From contig JAHAJA010000059.1 in assembly GCA_018372435.1 (NCBI GenBank), positions 1-11,044 of the forward strand: DNA of 11,044 nucleotides. The letters run 5' to 3'. The notes beneath the pieces were generated by a model. That model did no database searches. It had not been told where the DNA came from and saw nothing but the letters and a program-made list of their open reading frames with translations. This document shows, piece by piece, positions 1 through 6,395 of the stretch (positions are counted from its first letter, which is position 1; each line of letters begins with the position of its first letter). The DNA is from Clostridiales bacterium (GTDB lineage: Bacteria; Bacillota; Clostridia; Lachnospirales; Lachnospiraceae). Both the position numbers and the translations under genes were made by a program.

Positions 1-636
1 TACATAAATAAAACAACATGTATCGTAAAAATCATCATTCAGAATGAAGAGATATACACAACAATGAATCACCCATTTTATGTGAAAGGACAAGGATTTC
101 TAGCAGCCGGTAAACTTTCTATGGGTGATGAGATTATGAATGTATCAGGTGGTAGTTACCCAGTAGAATGTGTTGAACTGGAAGAAAGACAAGAAGTCGT
201 GTATAATTTCCAAGTAGAAGATTATCATACGTATTATGTTGGGGAAATTAGTATACTGGTACATAATGATTGTCCGGAGGATGGAAGTTCTTCTACATAT
301 GTACCAAGAGATGCAGATGGGAAACCTATATCTTTAAATAAACAAACAGTAAACGGTCAGGATATACCATTACCAGACCCTGCGGCACAGGGAAGACCAC
401 ATACAGTGTTAGGTGGAAAAGCAAGTTCAAAAACCGGAGAAGTATATAGGCAAACAGCAACATTTCCAGAGAGCACTTGGCCGACAGCTGGTGGTAAGAA
501 CGTGCCATGGAGTGAAGTGCATTGGACTAACCATGGTCGTGGTGACCATTTAAATCCACATCAACATATTTTTGAGTATAATCCTGATAAAGGAGGTTGG
601 ATACGTGGAGAACAAACGTATTTTAATGGAAATTAG
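1..636 (+). CDS. Polymorphic toxin, 3' part: pretoxin Hint domain plus C-terminal toxin tip (Ntox24-like)
   Basis: The frame is open to the window edge, so the gene starts outside and only the last 211 codons are seen. From HPFYVKGQGF to the closing ILVHN (about 64-270) it reads as the end of a pretoxin Hint domain: an HPFxV block, an LxxGD block, then VYNFxVEDYHTYYVG. Such domains sit before toxin tips and are thought to release them by autoproteolysis at the VHN boundary. The remaining ~120 residues are the toxin tip, with RPHTVLGGK, SEVHWTNHGRGDH and a histidine-rich NPHQHIFEYN motif. I associate this pattern with polymorphic toxin type 24, a predicted nuclease-like family, from memory only. 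The histidines are plausible catalytic residues. The immunity candidate begins 17 bases after the stop. Hint call is firm; toxin family is moderate. Confidence 0.75.
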   Translation, partial: YINKTTCIVKIIIQNEEIYTTMNHPFYVKGQGFLAAGKLSMGDEIMNVSGGSYPVECVELEERQEVVYNFQVEDYHTYYVGEISILVHNDCPEDGSSSTYVPRDADGKPISLNKQTVNGQDIPLPDPAAQGRPHTVLGGKASSKTGEVYRQTATFPESTWPTAGGKNVPWSEVHWTNHGRGDHLNPHQHIFEYNPDKGGWIRGEQTYFNGN

Positions 637-653
637 ATTGGAGGCATATGATT

Positions 654-1112
654 ATGGACTTTATACTTGATATAATATTATTGAGAAATGAACTTGAAAA
701 GCTTAATATAATTGAGGATTATATAGAATGGGGTGGTGAAATGCTTTCACAAGAACCTCCTAAATATATATATAATTCCGTGTTAAAATTTCATGAGAGT
801 ATAGACAACTATTATATAAAGAAAATAGAAAATTTTGATAATGAAAAATATATAATTTTGACATTAGAGGGATCACAACTTTCAAGTTTGAGTAGTGCAA
901 TTAATAAGGGTAAAGATATATCACAAGATGATTTAATCTTGTTTTTTAATGCACTATATAATAAACTAGATAAGTTTCACATTTTTTTATATAGGGATGA
1001 AGAATGTATTGATAGAGAATGTGTCATTAGTGATGAAAAAGAGTTTGTGGTTGTATTCTGCAGTGCGTTAAACTGGTTAACGCCACAAGGCATTGCTATA
1101 TCAAAAATGTAA
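654..1112 (+). CDS. Putative immunity protein for the upstream Hint toxin
   Basis: This 152-residue, acidic, lysine/isoleucine-rich cytosolic protein has no signal peptide or membrane segment. I recognise no named family. Position directly after a toxin tip (stop at 634-636) is the main reason to call it the cognate immunity protein, since polymorphic toxin genes are normally followed at once by their inhibitor. GGAGG at 640-644 is 9 bases before the ATG at 654; an ATG at 648 is in frame but only 3 bases from the site, so 654 is preferred. Visible features are an N-terminal hydrophobic helix (MDFILDIILLRNELEKL) and a C-terminal strand-like VVVFCSALNW. Codon use is strongly AT-rich, more so than the toxin before it, which is common for immunity genes. 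Confidence 0.6.
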   Translation: MDFILDIILLRNELEKLNIIEDYIEWGGEMLSQEPPKYIYNSVLKFHESIDNYYIKKIENFDNEKYIILTLEGSQLSSLSSAINKGKDISQDDLILFFNALYNKLDKFHIFLYRDEECIDRECVISDEKEFVVVFCSALNWLTPQGIAISKM

Positions 1113-1424
1113 TAAAAATAATTATCTTTTAAGTAATTGTAATTTATAATATGCATAATGGCACAGTAAATTTAGAAACATGATGGAAACATAAAGTTAA
1201 ACCTCTTACCAAAAACTTATGAAGAATTATGAGACATTTAATAAATCATTTTGGCTTGACGAATGTGAATGATAAATAAAAACACATAATTTGTAATGAA
1301 GAAAGACATTAGTGAAATGGAACCAAAATATTGGACAGTTTAGTTAAGCAATTTATTAAAGAGGACCCTATAAAGTGGACGATTAAAGTTCTCCTTATAG
1401 GGTCCTTAACGATATGTTTTTTGA
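1113..1424. other. Intergenic stretch with one perfect 12-bp inverted repeat
   Basis: No coding sequence is apparent here. Short stop-riddled stretches are seen in every frame. The only clear structure is the inverted repeat at 1362-1406, listed separately. The stretch separates the Hint toxin/immunity pair from the next remnant and probably contains decayed cassette DNA. Confidence 0.4.
1362..1406. repeat. Perfect 12-bp inverted repeat, 21-nt loop
   Basis: AGGACCCTATAA (1362-1373) and TTATAGGGTCCT (1395-1406) are exact reverse complements. No T-run follows immediately (TTTTTT comes ten bases later at 1417-1422), so it is a weak candidate terminator. The form, with AAGTGGAC just inside the left arm, also recalls insertion-sequence ends, but no transposase is present to support that. 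Confidence 0.5.
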
Positions 1425-1544
1425 AGAGTCAAATTTTTTATCTATCAGGAGAAACTAACGAAACTATGTAGAGATGGATTATCAAAAGGAATTACTACCG
1501 TGATGACGGCAATTGATACCAAGGGAATTGGAGGTACATTATGA
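1425..1544 (+). pseudogene. Orphan C-terminal tail of a lost toxin-like gene
   Basis: An open frame without a credible start runs from just after a TGA at 1422-1424 to the TGA at 1542-1544, giving a 39-residue tail with KLTKLCRDGLSKGITTVMTA and ending KGIGGTL. Its stop codon overlaps the start of the next gene as ATGA (1541-1544), the arrangement expected of translationally coupled toxin and immunity genes. I infer that this is what remains of a toxin tip whose 5' part was deleted. The family cannot be named. It could instead be chance coding: only the ATGA overlap and the well-formed last ~30 residues support it. Confidence 0.35.
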
Positions 1545-1789
1545 ATAATGAATTTAATTACAAGGTTGCAGTTTGCCCTTTTTGTAAACAGGGGGCGGTA
1601 GAGATAGTAAAGGAAATAGATACAAATGAACTCTTTCTTTGTTGTAATGATTGTGAGCTGGAGTGGACTGACCCTAATGATGTTCTTAATGGATCAAGGG
1701 GAACAAGGAATAAGTATGGGAGGATTACTGAACCCACATTTGAAGAGGTTAATATAAAGGGTTGGGGAAAGTATATTGTTTATAGTTAA
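1541..1789 (+). CDS. Small zinc-ribbon protein, possible orphan immunity protein
   Basis: The 82-residue product begins with a two-knuckle zinc ribbon: CPFCKQG near residues 12-18 and CCNDCE near 34-39, giving four well-spaced cysteines (CxxC, CxxC). A tail of about 45 residues with aromatic GWGKYIVYS follows. GGAGG (1530-1534) lies 6 bases before the ATG. Small CPxC...CxxC proteins of this shape occur beside polymorphic toxins in Clostridia, and in my recollection they act as immunity proteins. Here the gene would be an orphan, because the preceding toxin is reduced to a tail whose stop overlaps this start. A general zinc-binding role cannot be excluded from sequence alone. Confidence 0.6.
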   Translation: MNNEFNYKVAVCPFCKQGAVEIVKEIDTNELFLCCNDCELEWTDPNDVLNGSRGTRNKYGRITEPTFEEVNIKGWGKYIVYS

Positions 1790-2057
1790 CTATTTTAAAG
1801 TATATTTTATGCAATATTATTCTCTTTGCTATACTTTGGGGCTCCACTAACTAAATCTCTGTCTCTTAACAATATCATGGATCTCGCGAAGTGATGTAAT
1901 CAATAATATGAATTAAGAGATTTTACCAAATGTTTTGGGTATACAATCGGGTTTATTAATTATTTTACGGTTAATAGGTCTACCAGAACACATTAGCATC
2001 TCTTTTAAGAAGCCACCCTAATTTATGAATTGAAGATAAACTTTCCCAGTCTTTGTA
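1790..2057. other. Intergenic stretch without recognisable gene
   Basis: No coding frame of credible composition is seen on either strand. Loose inverted repeats are present: AAAGTATA (1797-1804) with TATACTTT (1830-1837), and TCTCTTAA (1862-1869) with TTAAGAGA (1913-1920). Neither is followed by a T-run, so I do not call terminators. The stretch ends at the promoter of the next toxin operon. Confidence 0.4.
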
Positions 2058-2086
2058 TTGACTACATATAAAAAAATACTTATAAT
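2058..2086 (+). promoter_or_regulatory. Strong sigma-A-type promoter of the cyclase-toxin operon
   Basis: TTGACT (2058-2063), a 17-base spacer and TATAAT (2081-2086) make an almost perfect vegetative promoter. Transcription would begin near 2093 and run into the small ORF at 2162 and the toxin at 2332. No operator-like palindrome is visible inside it. Confidence 0.8.
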
Positions 2087-2161
2087 TACATATAAAGGAA
2101 AAGATAATAGAAAAACCGAGAACTGTAAATAAAAACTAAAATAAAAAACAATCTTGGAAGT

Positions 2162-2275
2162 ATGAACGTCAAATCATTAAAGAGCATTACAAGATGTGAA
2201 AAAAGCGATGGCTACTACTATGACTCTGAAGCAGATCGCTTAGTGAAATTAAAGTTCATTAAAACAAAAGAGTAA
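2162..2275 (+). CDS. Small 37-residue ORF between promoter and toxin
   Basis: It encodes MNVKSLKSITRCEKSDGYYY followed by DSEADRLVKLKFIKTKE. The composition looks protein-like and the ORF lies in the transcribed leader of the toxin gene, 56 bases before its start. GGAAG at 2156-2160 is only one base from the ATG, which is poor for initiation. An overlapping frame in the first half reads YERQIIKEHYKM and stops at 2204. The whole may therefore be a frameshifted remnant of a longer small protein of the kind that precedes toxins secreted by type VII systems. I do not recognise a family. Confidence 0.35.
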   Translation: MNVKSLKSITRCEKSDGYYYDSEADRLVKLKFIKTKE

Positions 2276-2331
2276 GAGTAATTTTAAAATACATAAAGAC
2301 TACAACAAATTGAAAAATAAGGAGTAGATTT

Positions 2332-3801
2332 ATGGCAACGATTGCATTATACTCGAATCAAATAGCGCAGATGTCTGGGAGGCTTGGTGAGGTAAAGCAA
2401 ACAGTTAATGATTACAAATCAGAATTATTTTCATTGAAAACAAAGGCACTGGCGATCAAGCAATCCATATGCAATATGGAAGATGTTATAAGCTCCATAC
2501 AGGCATCTACTAGTGTACAGGAAGAGAAAGTTGACTCACTAGAACAGGTTAGAGGAAGCAGCGAACAGTTTATAGAGGATACCTATCGCATTGATGGTAA
2601 TGTAGCGGATCTTGTGAATAAACGAAAAGATGATTTCTACGATCAATACAAGTACCTAAAACCAGACTGTGAGAAGAATGGTTGGGAAAAGTTCAAAGAT
2701 GGCTGCAAGAAAGCAGGAGAATGGTGTAAAGAGCATTGGAAAATTATAGTCACTGTTGTTCTGGTGATTGCAGCAATTGTAGTAATTGTAGTATGTCCAG
2801 CTGCTGCTGGTGCTTTATTAGTAGCTATGGCAAAAGCAGTTTTAGTGGGTGCCAGTATAGGAGGATTGATTGGAGGAACAATCAGTGCTCTAACGGGTGG
2901 TGATTTCTGGAAAGGTTTTGAAGATGGCGCATTTATGGGAGCAATCGCTGGACTCATAAGTGGTGGAATGGGATTCGCTTTTACAGGAGCTGTAAAAGGT
3001 GTATCAATGACCCTGGGACAAACATTACTAAGTGGTGGAGCTTCTGGAATAGGCAGCATCTTACTTGGTGATTTGGGCGATATTGGAATCAAGGGAGAAG
3101 TAATGTCGCTGAAGAAGATAGTAACTGATGTAGTTGTTGGCGGCCTTACAGGAGTTGTATTTGCAGGCATTGGTTATGGACTTTCAAAGGCGTTTTCGGC
3201 ATTGAAGTTGAAGATAATTAATAAGGGTGGTACTAATTTAGATGTAAAAGGTTATTCAAATTTTGCTGATGGAATGTCGCCGGAAGATGCTGCAAGGTAC
3301 ATAACTAATAATGAAGCAAGATTCTTTGAAGAATTTTCTGAACGTGCAAGTGCATCTGGATTAAATAGTACACAAATAGCAGAGGCATATAGTGCCATGA
3401 AGGTTGGAGATTATAGTAAGATGGCATCTTATTTTGATACATCATCACCAGTTGATAGTGCTGTATTTTGGAGTGGCAATAAAGAAGGTGCTGCGGTATA
3501 TGCTAATAGCGTAGGTGGTACAATAATGGAACAAACTCCGGGAGGGCAGGTCTTTGATAATTGGAGAGGATTGCAAGGAATGTATCCTGAATGGGATATG
3601 GGAATAACTCCGCAAAAACCTATTTGGACAGCATTATCTAGTCAATATGCGGAAGGTGCATCTGGAAATGTTACATATGCTGTAAAAGAGGGTTATGCAA
3701 ATCCTAAGAGTGTATGGAAGACCGTGGAATTTCCTATTTTAAAAGATTTACAAGATGATGGAATTGTTACTAATATAACTACACATGTTATTAAGGAGTG
3801 A
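2332..3801 (+). CDS. Complete polymorphic toxin with C-terminal ADP-ribosyl cyclase (CD38-like) domain
   Basis: The 489 residues fall into four parts. Residues 1-110 are a helical, coiled-coil-rich N terminus resembling WXG100/LXG-type heads of type VII-exported toxins, though no LXG motif is clear. Residues ~138-180 are hydrophobic (IIVTVVLVIAAIVVIVV) and continue into a glycine-rich segment to ~285. Residues 300-370 are a linker. Residues ~376-485 are the toxin tip. It aligns by eye with CD38-family ADP-ribosyl cyclases: FWSG (W380) with CD38 LLWSR, IMEQTPGG (E400) with TLEDTLLG, YPEWD (W421) with CPDWR, IWTALSSQYAEGASG with FWKTVSRRFAEAACD, and VWKTVEF (E466) with FGSVEV, which holds the catalytic Glu226. 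Predicted activity is NAD(P)+ cleavage or cyclisation in a target cell. AAGGAG of the next gene overlaps its last codons, implying coupling. Architecture is certain; the enzyme class is a strong inference. Confidence 0.8.
   Translation: MATIALYSNQIAQMSGRLGEVKQTVNDYKSELFSLKTKALAIKQSICNMEDVISSIQASTSVQEEKVDSLEQVRGSSEQFIEDTYRIDGNVADLVNKRKDDFYDQYKYLKPDCEKNGWEKFKDGCKKAGEWCKEHWKIIVTVVLVIAAIVVIVVCPAAAGALLVAMAKAVLVGASIGGLIGGTISALTGGDFWKGFEDGAFMGAIAGLISGGMGFAFTGAVKGVSMTLGQTLLSGGASGIGSILLGDLGDIGIKGEVMSLKKIVTDVVVGGLTGVVFAGIGYGLSKAFSALKLKIINKGGTNLDVKGYSNFADGMSPEDAARYITNNEARFFEEFSERASASGLNSTQIAEAYSAMKVGDYSKMASYFDTSSPVDSAVFWSGNKEGAAVYANSVGGTIMEQTPGGQVFDNWRGLQGMYPEWDMGITPQKPIWTALSSQYAEGASGNVTYAVKEGYANPKSVWKTVEFPILKDLQDDGIVTNITTHVIKE
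2970..3232 (+). repeat. 263-bp direct repeat, copy 1 (inside intact toxin)
   Basis: This segment, from GGGATTCGCTTTTAC to the TAAGGGTGGTA just before the toxin tip, recurs at 5329-5591 without gaps and with roughly eight mismatches. It encodes the glycine-rich region before the toxin domain (about residues 213-300). That is the usual site where new toxin tips are exchanged by homologous recombination. Confidence 0.95.
3204..3370 (+). repeat. ~166-bp direct repeat, start of cyclase tip (partner 6396-6561)
   Basis: The sequence from GAAGTTGAAGATAATTAATA to GGATTAAATAGT recurs at 6396-6561 with substitutions and small indels. It covers the junction between the conserved pretoxin region and the cyclase tip. 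Confidence 0.9.
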
Positions 3802-3806
3802 ATGAA

Positions 3807-4439
3807 ATGCAAAAAAGTAAAGCATATGAAGAATTATTATGTCAGATAAATGCGACTGGTGCGGATAAATTAAGTGGATATAGTATAAATATACTAAACT
3901 CAATCAATAATAATGAAAGGGCAGAAGTAGAAAAAGTAATTTGGAATACATTTATTTATAAAAAAGATATGGATATAGCAGTACTTTTACCTAAATTGCA
4001 ATTATATGATGGAATACAAGCATTAAAAAATACAGTTTCCGAATGCAAGATACCAAGCTATACAAGTATGCTATTGTGTTCTTTGATATATGATAATACA
4101 AAAGAAAATGAGTATTTAAAACTAATGGAAAAAAATATAGTGCAATCAAAATTTGATTATACATATATATCAATTTTAGCAGAATGTCATCCCTGCGAAG
4201 AAGTATATGAATTATTGGTGACTATTTATGAGAAACCTTTAGATAGAATTGCTTGTGGAAGCGTTATAGATGGTATTTTATATAATAAAGGATTTATAAA
4301 AGATATCAACGATATTGATGAAGTTTCTAGTAAAAAGGAATTGAGAATAATACTTAAAAATGCGCAAAAAGATGAAAAAAAAGATATGATAAAAAAACTT
4401 GAAAATGGAGAGTTTGACAACTATAAAAACTATAATTGA
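3807..4439 (+). CDS. Immunity protein of the cyclase toxin, helical-repeat type
   Basis: The 210-residue product is all-helical by appearance, cytosolic, and lacks a signal peptide. I do not know a named family, but a full paralogue lies at 6620-7216. Shared blocks are QINATG/QIKSTG, EVEKVIW/EVENLIW, LLPKLxxYxG, IPSYTS/VPSSGS, YDNTKENEYL/YENTRETKYL, and GILYNKG near the C terminus. The repeated helix pairs suggest HEAT-like packing. The start is ATG 3807, with AAGGAG at 3793-3798 eight bases upstream; GTG 3798 overlaps that site and is unlikely. The gap to the toxin stop is five bases, so the two are surely cotranscribed. A cognate inhibitor role is inferred from position and from the second copy again following a cyclase-toxin remnant. 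Confidence 0.8.
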   Translation: MQKSKAYEELLCQINATGADKLSGYSINILNSINNNERAEVEKVIWNTFIYKKDMDIAVLLPKLQLYDGIQALKNTVSECKIPSYTSMLLCSLIYDNTKENEYLKLMEKNIVQSKFDYTYISILAECHPCEEVYELLVTIYEKPLDRIACGSVIDGILYNKGFIKDINDIDEVSSKKELRIILKNAQKDEKKDMIKKLENGEFDNYKNYN

Positions 4440-4461
4440 TTATTATTTACGATTATACTTT

Positions 4462-4477
4462 AGGATTAAATAATCCT
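4462..4477 (+). terminator. Small hairpin after the toxin/immunity pair
   Basis: AGGATTA (4462-4468) and TAATCCT (4471-4477) form a 7-bp perfect stem with a two-base loop 22 bases after the stop codon. No T-run follows, so termination is doubtful. Confidence 0.25.
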
Positions 4478-4492
4478 TCAATTAAGTACTAT

Positions 4493-4522
4493 TAGCTGTA
4501 TGACACAAATGACATACAGCTA
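4493..4522 (+). repeat. 10-bp hairpin ahead of a ribosome binding site
   Basis: TAGCTGTATG (4493-4502) pairs perfectly with CATACAGCTA (4513-4522) across a 10-base loop. It ends two bases before the GGAGG (4525-4529) of the truncated immunity start. It could be a small terminator-like or translational hairpin. Function is not determinable. Confidence 0.4.
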
Positions 4523-4538
4523 TTGGAGGTGTTTACTA

Positions 4539-4601
4539 ATGGAAAATAGTCAGGCATATATTGATTTTACAAATCAGATTAAAGCAACAGGAAACCAAAA
4601 A
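4539..4601 (+). repeat. 63-bp direct repeat (partner 6620-6682)
   Basis: It is nearly identical to the start of the immunity gene at 6620, with about three substitutions. It marks one recombination endpoint of the rearranged array. Confidence 0.9.
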
Positions 4602-4649
4602 GATACTGTAGAGACATTGAGATGTCCAAGAGAACCCACCACTTCTTGA
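4539..4649 (+). pseudogene. Truncated immunity gene (first ~21 codons of the 6620 family)
   Basis: From the ATG the first 63 bases match 6620-6682 almost exactly, encoding MENSQAYIDFTNQIKATGNQ. The homology then stops, and unrelated codons run 15 more residues to a TGA at 4647-4649. A good ribosome binding site (GGAGGT, 4525-4530) remains. The rest of the immunity gene has been replaced, so this is a recombination scar rather than a functional inhibitor. The 36-residue peptide may still be translated. Confidence 0.85.
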
Positions 4650-4679
4650 AAATATTACATGCTTTCCAATACTAGCAAT

Positions 4680-4731
4680 AAATATTGTTATATCCTTGCT
4701 ATAACTAACAATATTTACATATATTGTTATA
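4680..4731 (+). promoter_or_regulatory. Overlapping alternative inverted repeats before the PH-like gene
   Basis: Segment A, AAATATTGTTA (4680-4690), and segment C, ATATTGTTA (4721-4729), share the word ATATTGTTATA. Segment B, TAACAATATTT (4706-4716), is complementary to both. B can pair with A or with C but not both, about 40 to 60 bases before the start codon. This could be an operator or an RNA switch, but the region is very AT-rich and chance is possible. Confidence 0.3.
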
Positions 4732-4767
4732 CTGTTTAAAACTATATTTGCTTTGGGGAGATTTAAT

Positions 4768-5430
4768 TTGAATAACATGGAGAATTATTTGGTAGATATA
4801 CCGTATAAGAGAAACGGTAAAAGTGCGCGGTTTTATAATGACCGTGTAGAATTTAACAAGAAAATTATTCTCTATGATGATATTGCGATATTAATGGCAG
4901 GTTGCGGAGGAACTACTATTCATACTTATTTGGGAATTCCTTTTGGTCGAAGCTTTGACGGTGCGGTAGTCTTTAAGATGAATGACGGTAAGACACACGG
5001 TATCAATATGAATTCGATGTCTATGTTCGGAATACCATTCATTAGAAATCCCCGCAAAAGCGCAAAGCTTTTTCCACCGTTGTTTGATGTGGTTCATTCT
5101 ATTGTAGCATGGAAAATGGCACAAAGATATGTAGCTGCGATAATGAGGGGAGGCACTGTTGCAGTTGGTGGGCTTACTATTAATAGTTTAAAGGCTAAGT
5201 CAATAAGTAAATCAGGAAAAAATATGGTTATCATAAATAAAGAAAATTACCGTGAGAGTCAGATTCCAAACGGCTCAGCTGTAATTGTATATGACAAAGC
5301 AGGCGAACGTCTTTGGAATTCTTCTGTTGGGATTCGCTTTTACCGGAGCTGTAAAAGGTGTATCAATGACCCTGGGACAAACATTATTAAGTGGTGGAGC
5401 TTCTGGAATAGGCAGCATCTTGCTTGGTGA
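4768..5430 (+). pseudogene. PH-like protein gene truncated and fused out of frame to a toxin fragment
   Basis: About 187 residues of coherent protein, ending near KAGERLWNSS, read as a cytosolic bacterial PH-like domain: FYNDRVEFNKK, IILYDDIAILMAG and a glycine-rich strand GTVAVGG. The reading frame then crosses into the toxin repeat at 5329 in the wrong frame, adding ~33 meaningless residues before a stop at 5428-5430. The 3' end of the original gene is therefore lost. GGGGAG at 4755-4760 lies 7 bases before TTG 4768, the best start; ATG 4777 is 16 bases away. The domain call is by general resemblance only, and the role near toxins is unknown. A truncated, partly functional product is conceivable. 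Confidence 0.65.
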
Positions 5431-5591
5431 TTTGGGCGATATTGGAATCAAGGGAGAAGTAATGTCGCTGAAGAAGATAGTAACTGATGTAGTTGTTGGC
5501 GGACTTACAGGAGTTGTATTTGCAGGCATTGGTTATGGAATTTCAAAGGCGTTTTCGGCATTGAAGTTGAAGATGTTTAATAAGGGTGGTA
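5329..5591 (+). repeat. 263-bp direct repeat, copy 2 (in truncated toxin)
   Basis: It matches 2970-3232 with an offset of 2359 bases, no gaps and roughly eight mismatches, including ACAGG/ACCGG and GGCCTT/GGACTT. The left edge is abrupt within the PH-like gene. The right edge lies just before the different toxin tip. Confidence 0.95.
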
Positions 5592-6012
5592 AATCTTCAG
5601 TTGTATATGGAACAGATGATATAGCAAATTATCAGTATAATATGATTGAAAATCCTAGACCATTGGCTGAATTACCAAACCAACCTGCAAAGAATTTTTA
5701 TGGTGGAAGATATAATAATGTATCGTGCTGGTAATTCACAGAATCCTTATGGAAGATGGTTTACTAGTGAACCGCCTACGTCTGTTACTAATGTAAGAAT
5801 TGATACAGCAGTTAAAACTCATTGGATAAATCCGAAAACTGGAGCATGGGAAGGATAATGTGTATGCAATCAAAATACCAAAAGGAACGACTGTGTATAC
5901 AGGACCTGTTGGACCGCAAGGAGGTACATATGTAGGAGGACATGACATTATGCAAACATATATAGATTCACCGTGGGTGTTTGAGATTGTAGGAAAGATA
6001 TCATTGCAATAG
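5329..6012 (+). pseudogene. Truncated, twice-frameshifted second toxin tip
   Basis: The toxin head is missing. The frame enters with GFAFTGAVKG, copying the intact toxin, then carries a different tip. It reads frame 2 to KNFYGGRYNN (near 5715), continues in frame 3 with MYRAGNSQNPYGRWFTSEPP up to TGAWEG (near 5853), then in frame 1 with DNVYAIKIPKGTTVYTGPVG and GGTYVGGHD to the stop at 6010-6012. Joined, this gives a credible ~140-residue toxin domain with YRAG, GRWFT, RIDTAV and IPKGTxVYxGPVGxQGG blocks. I have seen this pattern at the end of RHS and type VII-type toxins, perhaps with an ADP-ribosyltransferase-like fold, but no family name is certain. With two frame breaks and no head it is inactive. 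Its apparent immunity gene follows 12 bases later. Confidence 0.8.
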
Positions 6013-6024
6013 GAGGAAAAAAGA

Positions 6025-6342
6025 ATGTTGGAAAATGATGAAATTTTGCAATTGCGTACATCATATATAGAAATAGGAAAGTTAGTACAAAAATATGGGC
6101 ATGGACAGTATAACGGAGTATTAAATATACTTATGGGACAAGTGAATTGTATTGATTCAGTTGAAAATGATGATAAAAAAATGCAATACCTTATAGAGAG
6201 TTATAATCGTCTGTTTATATCTAGAGGTGGATTGAGTGATTTTGTTATATATGATGAAAATTATGAAGTGAGAAACCAGTTAAATGAAAGATATAATGAA
6301 GAAGTAAAAAAAGTATTGGCAATTATGAAAGAATATCTTTAA
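6025..6342 (+). CDS. Intact immunity protein for the broken second toxin
   Basis: This is a 105-residue helical, acidic cytosolic protein with LVQKYGHGQYN and a SRGGLSDFVIYDENYEVRNQ block near the C terminus. I recall small proteins with the GHGxYN and RGGLSDF signatures immediately after toxin tips of the YRAG/GRWFT type, which fits its place here. AGGAGG (6011-6016) is 8 bases before the ATG and overlaps the toxin stop, so the pair was once coupled. It is uninterrupted although its toxin is dead, as expected if it still protects against incoming toxin from relatives. No formal family name is known to me. Confidence 0.7.
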   Translation: MLENDEILQLRTSYIEIGKLVQKYGHGQYNGVLNILMGQVNCIDSVENDDKKMQYLIESYNRLFISRGGLSDFVIYDENYEVRNQLNERYNEEVKKVLAIMKEYL

Positions 6343-6395
6343 TTATATCTCAGCAAGAAAAATTGAATATTTAGTTCGAATATACTGATATAAAC

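Noticed and set aside
2643..3170. 175-residue minus-strand open frame opposite the toxin gene, and a related one at 5275-5529
   Set aside because: It is the mirror of the glycine-rich toxin segment, proline/threonine-rich without protein character, and recurs only because the DNA is duplicated.
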